Shown here: in pieces, positions 16,528-26,451 of the stretch
How positions within the stretch are numbered: the stretch's first letter is position 1
Layout: the number at the start of each line of letters is the position of its first letter
NCBI GenBank assembly: GCA_907163375.1
Contig: CAJQUW010000458.1
Coordinates: forward strand, 1 to 64,000
DNA length: 64,000 bases
Reading direction: 5' to 3'
Source of the DNA: Prostheceraeus crozeri
Lineage: Eukaryota > Platyhelminthes > Polycladida > Euryleptidae
Notes under the pieces: model-generated
The model's database searches: none
Seen by the model: the letters and a program-made list of their open reading frames with translations, nothing else
Told to the model about the DNA's origin: nothing
Translations under genes and position numbers: made by a program

Positions 16528-17058
16528 TTATAAATCAATGGTTTGAAAGAGATAAAATAGATACAGCTGATAACTATCATACAGCGAGCAATGATAACCA
16601 TACAGGACTTTGGCAGTGTTGAGGTAAGGAGGAAAGAAGCATTGGTTATGAACGTAGCTACTACAACGAACAGACAAAATAGGAACACACAAATCCTTAA
16701 AACGTTTCGTGACTTCATGATAATGTTGATTCACTCTACTATCCCAAGGCGGGAGCAAAATATCATCAATGATTAGATTGGGAAATACTTTCCTCTCCTT
16801 ACCAGGATTATTACAAAAGATGCGTATAACATTGAAAGCAGCTAACCATCGTTTAAAGTCAATAAGAAGAGCACTCTCACAAGAAAAGCCATAGTCTTGC
16901 AAATATTTCAGATTAAGTCCATGAATGTGTTTTCTCGCCCATTGATCAACATTGGGATCACAGTTGGCATGTTGATGATAGACACTAACAATCTGATATG
17001 TCCAATTGTTCATAGCAATAGCACTGAGCTCCTGTACAGGTTCACCCTCACAATCCAT
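16528..17058 (-). CDS. Predicted DEDDh-type 3'-5' exonuclease
   Basis: The gene encodes 176 residues from ATG 17058. It opens with MDCEGEPVQELSAI, giving the Asp2-x-Glu4 pair of exonuclease motif I. A HIHGLN segment at residues 44-49 and a CNNPGKER segment near 82-89 occupy the middle, and YHCSLYD near the end supplies His156-x4-Asp161, the spacing of the DEDDh group. The second motif Asp is not certain. The family recurs in Polinton-like and invertebrate sequences. It could proofread, process DNA ends or degrade RNA. It stands between the small RING-like gene and the polymerase-N paralogue. Confidence 0.65.
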   Translation of the reverse strand: MDCEGEPVQELSAIAMNNWTYQIVSVYHQHANCDPNVDQWARKHIHGLNLKYLQDYGFSCESALLIDFKRWLAAFNVIRIFCNNPGKERKVFPNLIIDDILLPPWDSRVNQHYHEVTKRFKDLCVPILSVRCSSYVHNQCFFPPYLNTAKVLYGYHCSLYDSYQLYLFYLFQTIDL

Positions 17059-17110
17059 AAAAATGATGATAGAAGCCTAAAACGGAAATTTACACATCTA
17101 AGGAAGCGTT

Positions 17111-17311
17111 CTATAACATATTACAAAATGAAGAATTACATCGATGCTTTTCACGACAAAATACACAAATGATATGATGGCAACGAAGAAGTAAAATGTA
17201 TCTAATAAGACCACGTCTACGACACTCAAAGCACATAAGCGAATTGTCATAGGGTAGAGTTAGGAAAGGACTAGTAATTCTCCTTCTTTGATTTGCGTTT
17301 TGATGTAGCAT
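17111..17311 (-). CDS. Small RING-like Cys/His protein
   Basis: The frame is open from 17359, but its first codon is TTG inside the upstream gene; the first ATG is at 17311. It contains C-x2-C (CFEC), then C-x-H-x2-C-x2-C (CHHIICVFC) and further Cys residues (RCNSSFC). This is the same core spacing as the RING protein at 15704, with a less regular final pair. It may be a reduced RING or another zinc-binding fold. It fills a gap between two cluster genes, which supports its being real. Confidence 0.4.
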   Translation of the reverse strand: MLHQNANQRRRITSPFLTLPYDNSLMCFECRRRGLIRYILLLRCHHIICVFCREKHRCNSSFCNML

Positions 17312-18046
17312 TCTTCTCCGACTTGCGCTTCGTACCACTGCTGTTAAGGATTTGATCAATTATGTCGTCCACGTTGGGTGGTTTCGGAATATATAAAATG
17401 GATTCCATATGCATGGAGAGAGAGGCTATTTTATTATCCTTGTGTCGACCATAATATAGCCCATTCACTTTGAAAAGGATATCCCAAGTACCTTCTCCGA
17501 GCTCATCACATCTGATGGGTATTGAATGATCTCCATCCTTCTTATAGTAAGTACACCAATGTGATACCGGTAGGCAAATGTGATTACCATCCCAAATCTT
17601 TCTATAGGGAGTATCCTTGTCATCTCTCGCCTTCCACTCTTGAGCAAGAGGAGTAGGAATGTCCATATTTAATGTCACGTACTCCTCAATAATATCAAGT
17701 TGGTGGCGAATGTACGTACTCACGGGGATCAGTATGTAGTCCCCATACTGATTGTGCATTATCTTGACATCCGTGGAAGGGAGCATTCCCGTTTGGAGTA
17801 CTACGCTATGATCATCATAACGCAAGGCTTGTTTAAATTTACGCTGTAGCGGTGTAGGATTATGTACCTTGGATGTTTCTTCCACTGGCCTCAGTTGTAG
17901 ATGATCTGACCGTAGCGAACCTTGTAACGTTTGACCGCCATTTTGTCCTACTAGTGCAGCAGATGGAGTAGATGCCTGAAAATGAAAAAAGATTGTATTA
18001 AGTTTACGTTCAAGGGAGGAGAGGGAGGGAAGTAGCGACTTACCAT
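17271..18046 (-). CDS. Conserved Polinton protein of unknown function, two exons
   Basis: The inferred ATG is at 18046-18044, immediately followed by an intron at 17976-18043; the second exon runs from 17975 to the stop at 17271. The frame stays open from the acceptor through the GTG at 17885. The protein is about 234 residues, with an N-terminal ASTPSAALVGQNGGQ, a middle with QYGDYILIPVS and KKDGDHSIPIRCDELGEG, and a Lys/Ser-rich tail that may be a nuclear signal. A broken homologue in Polinton 2 (49017-49696) retains QYG, KDG and the following pattern. The first gene of the leftward unit is likely expressed early; the role is unknown. Confidence 0.65.
17976..18043 (-). other. 68-nt intron directly after the start codon
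   Basis: The donor is ATG/GTAAGT and the acceptor TTTTTTCATTTTCAG/GCATCT, both strong. The downstream frame is open with no in-frame stop. The intron has the same length as the polymerase intron at 1911-1978 and shares several blocks with it, so the two are probably homologous. Confidence 0.7.
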
Positions 18047-18144
18047 TTTAGTTGGGTAATAGAACAGGGAACTAGAGAGAGAAAATGTGCGTCCGTCACT
18101 CGTGTGATTCAACGATGGAATGATTCTCACTGTGGAAGGCTCGC

Positions 18145-18192
18145 TATTTATAAAGAAATGCTTGATTCTCATTGGATGATGATCCTCATTGG
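18145..18192 (-). promoter_or_regulatory. Promoter of the leftward cluster: two CCAAT boxes and TATAAATA
   Basis: On the minus strand CCAAT lies at 18192-18188 and 18175-18171, each in the context TCCAATGAG, followed by TATAAATA at 18152-18145. The leader to the ATG at 18046 is about 75 nt after a start roughly 30 bp past TATA. The order repeats the polymerase promoter at 1687-1736. Confidence 0.65.
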
Positions 18193-19204
18193 ACAATAAC
18201 ATCAAGCTGATTCCAAATCTGGTCTCTGTTTTTCAATCCGATGCTTCGTTTTGAAGCTAGAGCCCAAAACGTCCCAAATTCTAACTCTGTCGTTTTTCGC
18301 CAATGTCCCAAAATCTTAAATGGCGTCTCACATCTAAACGAAGACAGATAGGAACAAGCCGATTGTTTCACTGAATTTGTCTCACTCTTAGCTTTCAAAC
18401 GAGCTATCGCACGACAAAATCCGTCCACTGGAAGCCAAAATCGAAGCAAGCTGTCCAGAGGGGGGGGACGTCAGCCGAAAATTTTTTCTCTCCGATTTCG
18501 CTGGAAACATCCTTCCTAACCCAAAATTTCACGTAGATTCCGAATCTGGCCTCCGTTTTCTCATCCGATGCTTCGTTTGGGCGCTACACACCAAAACATC
18601 CCAAATTCTAACTCTGTCGTTTTTTCGAAAAATGTTGAAAATTTTTTCTCTCCGATTGACTTGAAACTCACTATACAGATAAAGAATTTCACGCTGATTC
18701 CAAATCTGAAATCCGTTTTCCAATCCGATGCTTCGTTTTGAAGCTACAGCCCAAAACGTCCCAAATTCTAACTCTGTCGTTTTTCACCAATGTCCCAAAA
18801 TCTTAAATGGCGTCTCACATCTAAACGAAGACAGATAGGAACAAGCCGATTCTTTCACTGAATTTGTCTCACTCTTAGCTTTCAAACGAGCTATCGCACG
18901 ACAAAATCCGTCCACTAGAAGCCAAAATCGAAGCAAGCTGTCCAGGGGGGGGGGACGTCAGCCGAAAATTTTTTCTCTCCGATTTCGCTGGAAACATCCT
19001 TCCTAACCCAAAATTTCACGTAGATTCCGAATCTGGCCTCCGTTTTCTCATCCGATGCTTCGTTTGGGCGCTACACACCAAAACGTCCCAAATTCTAACT
19101 CTGTTAAAATTTTGAAGAAAAATTTTTTCTCGCCAATTGCCTTGAAACTCACCCTACCGATGCAGAATTTTACGCTGAATCCGAATCTGGCAGCCATTTC
19201 ACCA

Positions 19205-19302
19205 TCCACGACAACCTAGACGGTCGCCCACGTCAACCTAGACGGTCGCCCACGTCAACCTAGGCGGTCGGCCACGTCAACCTAGGCGGTCGGTCACGTC
19301 AA
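19205..19302. repeat. Minisatellite of about 22 bp, four to five units
   Basis: CAACCTAGACGGTCGCCCA is repeated head to tail, with later copies changing to CAACCTAGGCGGTCGG. It lies within the terminal region of Polinton 1. Confidence 0.85.
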
Positions 19303-19332
19303 CCCATACGAGACCAACACATCCGAGTCTCA

Positions 19333-19495
19333 CACTCTGTCGTTCCAGAGGGGGGGGGGAGTCAGCGAACATGTTGTGAACCCACCTGGCCGGCACACCA
19401 CGACAGACTCTGTCGTTCCAGAGGGGGGGGGGGACTCAGACCCGAAGCACCACGGCGGCCGACCACGACACTCTGCCGTTCCAGAGGGGGGGGGC
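19333..19495. repeat. Three G-run repeats
   Basis: CTCTGTCGTTCCAGAGG followed by 8-11 G occurs at about 19336, 19408 and 19470 with different intervening bases. Similar TCCAGAGG plus G-run motifs occur at 18454 and 18940 and, as TGGAGG plus a long G-run, in the Polinton 2 repeat. Confidence 0.7.
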
Positions 19496-19527
19496 GCCGG
19501 TCGAGTGTTTGTCACTTGCTTACTACT

Positions 19528-20841
19528 CATATTTATCACACAGCGATTACATCTTTATGGGATTCGAGGATGAACAGGATCTGTTTACTTGTGGGAATCG
19601 AAAAGGCAAAGATTGATGTACAGGATTTGTTTACATGTGAGGATCGCAAAAGCATACTGTATTTATTGATGGGATGAATTTAATGACAGGATCTGTTTAC
19701 ATGTGGGAAACGCAACAATTGAATGATGTCTGATTTATCTTTGTGACATATCTTTCAAGACATATCATTACTATTCAGTATTTTGTCAGCCACTATGTGT
19801 GGGACCCCGCTCGTCTGGGTTTGAGTGTTCAGGTTAGGGGTCGAAACACAACTAGACGAGTACCTGCTGATGACTGACGGACTGCAGTATTATGTTTTAT
19901 ATCCCTTAATCGGTAGCTGAAGTAGTGGTCGATGTATTGTAATTCACATGAAGAAATGTGGAATTACATGAAGTACTATAGACGGATGAAGAAACTGGCG
20001 ATAACAAATTCAAGTGAAGAAATAGTATTTTCCATGTGTAGTCTTAGGTATAGTGTGTATAGTTTCATTGCTTTCGGTGTAGCAGAGTGTCATTGTAGTT
20101 CTATTGTTTACCTCCATTATCCACTTTCCACTTATCCACTTTGTGTAGTGTCAGATATAGTTCACTTGTAATCAGTGTAGTAGCATCGTTGTATTTCCAT
20201 ATTTTACCTCCACTTTTCCAATTTTTATTCATCGGTTTCCTGTTGTTTTATAATATCCATTTTTAATTTCCTTAACCTATGGTGACCATTGTCTTATTCT
20301 ATTTCCACTATCAGCATCTGTAGTCGGTACAGTATATTAGACGTCTGTTTTGAACGTGTATACGGCAGTGTTTGGAATCTATGGTATTAGTATATTAACA
20401 GCAAGAATGAGTAGTATTACAAGTCTTAAGATTTCCATTTTTACCAGATATTGGGCCAAAGCTGATCAATTTTAATTCGTTGCCACGAGAAAGCTACATT
20501 GAGTTCTTTTAAGAACTGATTAATCCAATGGTTACAGCAGCATTGCCTTTGTACACTTGCGGATTGGAGAACGCCATCAGTCCTCCTTAGGACTACTTTA
20601 ACTAATAATTTAAATTAGTAAGCATTATATTCTATTATAAATGGCTACTGGGATGACTTTCATCATCGTATGAGAATAATGTTCAAAATCATCATCTTCC
20701 TCTTAACGGCAGTTTTATCAATTATACTACAAGTTTTTGCAGATAGAAGAATGTAGCATTACTCAACGCATGTTTTGGAAAACTAATTTAGAATGCGTGT
20801 CATGATCTAGAAATTAACTTGAAATGATGTGAAAAACTTAC
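19528..20841. other. GLO1 intronic sequence, nothing recognised
   Basis: AT-rich sequence between the Polinton 1 end and GLO1 exon 5. The opening part has three diverged copies of a GGATCTGTTTAC-type block at 19579, 19622 and 19690. No coding region or RNA gene is supported, and the expected final GLO1 exon is not found here. Confidence 0.6.
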
Positions 20842-20931
20842 CTTGATCAGGTTTCTTTATAAATTTCACTCCCAGTTTTTCGAATCTTTGACAAGCGGCT
20901 TCCACGTTAGGAACAACGATACCAATATGCC
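20842..20931 (-). CDS. GLO1: GLO1 exon 5 (lactoylglutathione lyase)
   Basis: The 90-bp exon is bounded by TATTGCAG/GG and CAAG/GTAAGT. It encodes [20 protein letters not shown] followed by [10 protein letters not shown], which matches the penultimate part of animal glyoxalase I, including the conserved GHIGI.VPDV and KKPDDGK stretches. Its phase (2 in, 1 out) fits exon 4. The enzyme isomerises the methylglyoxal-glutathione hemithioacetal to S-D-lactoylglutathione in the cytosol and uses a bound zinc. The next and last exon is not in the window. Confidence 0.9.
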
Positions 20932-21142
20932 CTGCAATATCCAAGAAACGTAATATACATAGGAAAAGAACTCTCTCTAACAGCAACAGGGAATCAGAGA
21001 GTCTGTAAGACAGCAAAATGTTCTTTTTTGAGCGCTATCAGTTAAAGATAAGCATTAAAAGCGACCTAATAGAACAAATTACACAGTACTATCCGCTACT
21101 CATAAATAATACATACCATTGTAAATCAAGTCAATAACTTAC

Positions 21143-21210
21143 CAAATCCTCTGGGATCAGAATTGCCGTTGTGATATGGTTCCTCTTCACTTGTCTCAGT
21201 ACCCCAGTTG
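21143..21210 (-). CDS. GLO1: GLO1 exon 4
   Basis: The 68-bp exon has acceptor ATTTTTCCAG/CAACTGG and donor GATTTG/GTAAGT. It encodes [19 protein letters not shown] and RGF, the most conserved part of the enzyme. The codon split with exon 3 gives the expected His before NWGTE. Neighbouring exons and phases agree. Confidence 0.92.
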
Positions 21211-21759
21211 CTGGAAAAATTGCAAACTCTTGAATACGGAAGCAAAATTGAAAAATTATAAAAATGAACATTAAAAAAATGAAATTATAAATAAAACAAG
21301 ATAATGCAACATTCGAGTTTCTTCACTGTGTAATTATAATCAGTATGCTTGTAGAAGCTGATATCAATTGTTAAGATTGAAGATGTCTTGGCTAGTCATT
21401 TATTTTACTTTTAATGGATGAGGAAGAGCTAAGGTTTTAATGGTGCAATAATTCAATTAAAGGTATAATTCTTTTCGGTTGCTATTCGGCATCCATCATC
21501 AGATAAAAGGAATTAAGCATAGAAGTAAAGTCATGAATTCAAATTTCACATTGAATAAGGAAGTAGAAAAGAAATCTAGTAAAATGCATAAAACATGTTT
21601 TTCTTATGGTTAAGCAGAATGGTGCATGGTTGCCTATTCAGACATACACAGCTCCATAACAAGTTTCCATCCCCTGAATGTGCAGACATCAAGCTTTGCA
21701 ATTATGCTGCGTATTTTTCTATGACGCAAACTCAAATTACACCGTCAAAAACATTGTGT

Positions 21760-22165
21760 TTTTATATAGAGTGGAAGCTTTCCCAAGTCAGATAGAAGAC
21801 TTTTCTGTTCTACCGCGAGATCTTTCGGCCTACATCGTAGGCCATTCTCAAGCGACTGCACTGTATTGTTGAATCAACGATTAACACATCTCACATGAAA
21901 TCACAGCGATATCAGACGGATTGACACTTACATGGTAGCAAACAAAAGAAAAGAGCTCAGATGTTAACAGGCTCTTTTCTTTTGTTTGCTATCATGTAAG
22001 TGTCAATCCGTCTGATATCGCTGTGATTTCATGTGAGATGTGTTAATCGTTGATTCAACAATACAGTGCAGTCGCTTGAGAATGGCCTACGATGTAGGCC
22101 GAAAGATCTCGCGGTAGAACAGAAAAGTCTTCTATCTGACTTGGGAAAGCTTCCACTCTATATAA
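21760..22165. repeat. Long perfect-looking palindrome, arms about 190 bp
   Basis: The left arm (about 21760-21952) and the right arm (about 21970-22165) are inverted copies that begin and end with TATATAGAGTGG and its complement. They are separated by only some 15 bases around CTCAGATGTTAACAG. The arms are nearly identical, including GGCCTACATCGTAGGCC, itself a small palindrome. It may be a foldback transposon or a recent inverted duplication, and an RNA of it would form a long hairpin. No coding capacity is evident. Confidence 0.85.
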
Positions 22166-24214
22166 TTACAAATCAATTCCCTATGTTTGAAATATTTGTG
22201 TTTTTGATTGAACTAATGCATCATTTGGCGAATGAGCCAGTGATGGAAATGAAGTAGAAGTCATGACGAGACATTTCCAACGTTCGCTCAATTAATTATC
22301 CTGAGAAGACAGTCTACCTATCTATACAACGCTTACTTCAAGATCACCTGGGTATCCAAATGGCTAATCAGAAACTAATGGCATTCGGTAGGAACACAAG
22401 ACTGGGGTCACAAGAGAAAGTTTATCAAACTTATTCGGCCTTGAATTGTAGTGTGTACGTCGTATTGATACAGGAGTGGTAAGATGAATTTCATACTAAA
22501 TCGTAAATATTGACATAATGTTTACTTACCTTAATTAACATTACTATGCCCAATGGAAGAGCTATATGACGGCACCACATAAATTACCTTCTACGTTATT
22601 GACATTTATGCTATAAAAATCCAATCGGACTTCAAATCATTCGTTGCATCCTTAGTTAGAGCTTCATAAAATCAAGATTTTGGTGGCCATTTCTTTGATT
22701 GAGGGAAGCGGAATCATGTCATTGATCCAACTCCGAGCATTGATAGGAATCCGACTCCAGGCAGTGAGCATTGACTTCACGAATAAAAGTGCGAGTATTA
22801 CTAAGAAGCAACGTAAAACAATGAAGGCTGTGGCTTATGGCTTGCTTACTTCATGTATTCAACTGCATTATTGATAGCATAATCGTATATGTATAGCGCC
22901 TCGATATACATAAACAAGTACATTTCACATACAAGTATTCAGGAATATTTGTTGGTCTTGCTAAAAAATTGCAGAGTTGAAAATCGTGCTATGAGGTTGA
23001 TATATGGTATGTCAAATTTTACATCTAATGGTAGTAACCTTGCTAACAAGCGAGCAAACTTGAGTAGGAAGCTGTTTAAAACAATTGACTCTTTCAGCAA
23101 CCATGTGTTACACAAGCACTTTTCCAAGCATTCTTGTGTGCCTATGTGTCGTACGAAGAAGTATAAGTCTTCCCTCTTTCCATTCACCACTGTCCCATAA
23201 ACAATCAGTTTGACGGACCTGATTTTTAAGTTACGCGCTTATGTCATGATGATCATTCTTCATTAATGTAGACGATGAATTCTAACTTTCATTTTATGTC
23301 GTATCAATTATGTAACTGTGAATTTGATTTCTATTACTTTTGGAAATATACCGTCGGCGAATCGGTAAAAGGGCCTATGTGCAAAAAGTCAACTTTTCAG
23401 GAGGACGTTTATTCGATCTCTTTGAAACAAAACGCAATAACAAGAAAAAGTGAAATAGCCAAGTTTCATCTCTTAACACGACTTTTAAACCTGTCAAAGG
23501 ATAGTTTCTGCAATGATACCAAATACTTCATCAATTAAAAGCATATACAATTGACTCGTTCCTCCAATCATAGGCCTACATGTAAAATCCTGATGGATGG
23601 AAAACATGTAGGCTACATACATGTACATTGTCCTACATGGGCACAATTGTATGTAGGCCTACATGTAGCCTAGAGAATAGCCTTGCGTGATCTGTTGCAT
23701 ATTGTGCACTAACTTGCATGGCAAGTACATACGGATTAAACTAAGCTTATTCCACTGTATAATGATGAGTGCCTGTAGGCCTATGCAATAGGATATGACA
23801 GCTGCCATAGAATGAGGCAAAAGTCTAATTCTAACCATGTCCTAATTTTGAAATTGCAGTCCGTCCCTTTGCTACCTCATACACAGTTATATTAGTCTAC
23901 TTATAGGTTTTGTAGAGAAGCATGCCCGCTAAGATTCATTGGAAACATATGTTTGTAAAAAAGTTTTTTTAGAAGAATAGCATCAATGATGATAACAGAA
24001 TGAACACAATCAAACTGTGAATCACAGCAGAGTTATCATTGAACTAAGTTGTAGGCCTATCAGTCCCACCAAGGCCGCATGGTTTCAAATTGGATCATAA
24101 ATGCTCTCAACAAAATCAAACTTGAATCAGGAAGCAGAAACATCACTGCAAGCACCATCAGACACTACAATCAAACACACACAAGGCCTACGAGTCATAC
24201 CTTACAAACATTCG
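22166..24214. other. GLO1 intron 3, no gene recognised
   Basis: Only short chance frames occur. At 23565-23690 several palindromic TGTAGGCCTACATGTA-type blocks are clustered, a repeat style seen elsewhere in this window. Confidence 0.55.
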
Positions 24215-26451
24215 TTAAAGCCTCACTTTCAAAGAATCATAGAAAGAGTGGTAGTCCATAGGCATGATACTCTTCATTTTTTGAAGGTCCTCCCACTTCA
24301 ACTTGGAAATACCCAAGCTCTCATGATAGAGTCGGGGAGTGGTTGACAGTTCATTACTGGGCCCGCCTCGTCTTCTGGGTAGCAGTTTCCAATGCTCTGT
24401 TTGCCTCAACTTAAACATGACGGATCCGTCGCACTTGCAGAGCATACCGCGTATGTCTTGCACAGTGGGGTCACCGGTAGTATTTCCAGGCCGGATTGAC
24501 TTAAAGTTTGAAGGACGATTGTCAAAATCTCTGAAGAAATCGTCATCGCATATGTGTAAGCGATATGGATTTCCTCTCCTGGCATTTGTCATTGAGGTGT
24601 AGAAATCAGATGGGGAATAAAGAGGATCGATCAGATTTCTTTCAATCGTTGCATGGACAGAATCGACCTCCATCATGGTATGTCCACGCTCAAGAATCAG
24701 TTGAATAATCACTATCTTCATCTCTTTGCTCAAATCAGATAACATACTCGAGAGCACCTTATTTCTGTTTTGATAAGTACATCCATCACTGATCAAACCA
24801 ACTTCTTCAATGACCTGATATGCCTGAATTCGTCCTTTAATGTAATCATAAATGCAGCTAACGAATTCATTGGCAGTTACCTGTCCTTCCGCTTCTTGCC
24901 AGACGTACAAATCGGCATCTCTAGTCACCATGTCATAAAATGTGATATTGTGAATTTGTAGTTTCTGCTTGAAGTACAAGGCCGAGGCTTGACTACGTGG
25001 ACATGTCAACACACTTTGCAGGTCCATGGTAATCGCCAGCTTTTTCCCATTGGAAAACATGGCATCAGATTTTATCTGGTTCTTTGCTTCTCTGGCTTCA
25101 TCGCTTTCTCTATGTGGAGAGAATATGCTTCAGAAGACAATTTTCCGGCCGCGTGTGACAAGCAGCTATCGCACTGGTCCTTTCGAGGATGGTGAATGAA
25201 GACATTATTTTTCTTTGCAAGCTTGGAGAAGCATTGTCGCGTGATTGGCGAGGAATTGTTGTCGTCGCACCATCTAATGTAGGCACAGTGAAGGTTTGCG
25301 TACGACTTGAAAGATGCATCAACATATTTTCTCGACGTGGATGCCTTACAGTAGAGGCTTGGCACAGCAGGAAGACTATCAATAAATTCCTCTGCCTTAG
25401 AAATCTTTCCTGCTCGAGCATCATTCCGTGATTTCTGCTCTAGAATTCCTGGGTGGATGACTTTCCTCCAACCTCTGAGGTGCTTCTCGCCAATTGCAAA
25501 TGTACTAAGGAACATGCCTCTACAAACTTTGACGCGACTTCCATCTTCTGATTTCAGATGGTATTCAAAACCGTTTTCCTTCATTGCTGAATCTGTTTCT
25601 TCAGCATCTGGTCTCCTTCTTACAGATTCCCTAGCCTCAATAAATGACATGATAAAAATCCTCTTTTCCTCCCAAGTGCGAAGACTCCAAAATTCGTTGA
25701 ACAGCTCAGACCTCTTTTCATCTGATACACTACTGCACAACCATGATCTAGACCCACTTGCACTATGAGTGTGACTATGATTACATCGAACTCCAAGACG
25801 TCGTGATGATCTGATAGTATCTTGACGAGCAACTCCTGACACACTATCATACGAATATCCTAGGTATTCATTTCCATGCAGTCTAGATAGAGTCGACATT
25901 TTGCGTTTATGACCATGAGCAGATGAAATGCCAGGATCACTACATGGAGGTTCTACATGAACACTATCAAAGGTCATGGCATCAGGACAATCAAAACTCA
26001 CATCAGCTGCGGGAGAAACGTATACATCACGATCGCAGACACTATCAGTAGAGACATGCACATCAGGATCAGGATCGGAGGCAGTAGCAGTAGGGACATG
26101 CACATCAGGATCAGGATCGGAGGCAGTAGCAGTAGAGACGTGCACATCAGGATTAGGATCGGAGGCAGTAGCAGTAGAGACGTGCACATCAGGATTAGGA
26201 TCGGAGGCAGTAGCAGTAGAGACGTGCACATCAGGATCGGAGGCAGTAGCAGTAGAGACGTGCACATCAGGATTAGGATCGGAGGCAGTAGCAGTAGAGA
26301 CGTGCACATCAGGATCAGGATCACACCAGGTAGTACGTGTTGAAACAGCTTCTTGCAGAATTTCTTGCATGTATGTTGATGTTCTTCTTTTTTTAGCTGG
26401 TATTTTCAACGTAAAAGCGGCCTGGAGGCACCTCTTCCCATAAGACATCAC
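24215..26451 (-). pseudogene. DDE-type transposase-like protein of an unclassified DNA transposon
   Basis: Two leftward frames, 25072-26451 (459 codons) and 24215-25060 (281 codons), form one gene with a frameshift near 25085. The N-terminal part is Ser/Thr-rich, contains a tandem peptide repeat and an HTH-like VVDASFKSYANLHCAYIRW-type middle (actual text VDASFKSYANLHCAYIRW), and then a zinc knuckle RKDQCDSC. The second part has LAITMDLQSVLTCP, a SDGCTYQNRN block and GHTMMEVDSVHATIER, which supply plausible catalytic Asp, Asp and Glu. The arrangement recurs in a transposase-derived family widespread in cnidarians, molluscs and arthropods. Terminal repeats were not found. Confidence 0.6.
26040..26330 (-). 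repeat. In-frame coding tandem repeat (33-39 bp units)
   Basis: Seven units of CATCAGGATCAGGATCGGAG-type sequence encode DPDVHVSTATAS and variants in the transposase N-terminus. Units differ by 6-bp insertions that keep the frame. All three minus-strand frames are open through the repeat, as expected for a unit length divisible by three. Confidence 0.85.

Larger units (their letters stand above)
1..19527. mobile_element. Polinton/Maverick element 1 (left end outside window)
   Basis: The block carries the diagnostic Polinton gene set: protein-primed DNA polymerase B, retroviral-type integrase, packaging ATPase, adenain-like protease, major capsid protein and minor capsid-like proteins. The right end is placed at 19527, where the sequence reads ACTTGCTTACTACT, because Polinton 2 in this window also ends in ACTACT and Polintons end in CT. 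The region 18.2-19.2 kb shares blocks with the terminal repeats of Polinton 2, for example the stretch around ACCCAAAATTTCACGTAGA. No matching left terminal repeat is seen in 1-300, so the element should extend past the window edge. The exact terminus is an inference. Confidence 0.85.
18200..19527. repeat. Right terminal region of Polinton 1
   Basis: Two similar blocks of about 480 bp follow each other, one from about 18214 and one from about 18699, each containing CTTAGCTTTCAAACGAGC and a G-run. Related blocks appear in the terminal repeats of Polinton 2, in the same orientation relative to the element end. The distal part holds a 22-bp minisatellite and three G-run repeats. The other copy of this inverted repeat should lie left of the window. 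Confidence 0.65.

Noticed and set aside
16389-16718. Minus-strand 109-codon hydrophobic frame
   Set aside because: Lies out of frame within the exonuclease gene; its hydrophobicity follows from the other frame.
19330-19573. Pro/Gly-rich frames in the terminal repeat
   Set aside because: Produced by G-run repeats, no coding signal.
25957-26443. Plus-strand repeat proteins (SSRDVHIRIRIGG type)
   Set aside because: Antisense of the in-frame minisatellite; repeats keep all frames open.
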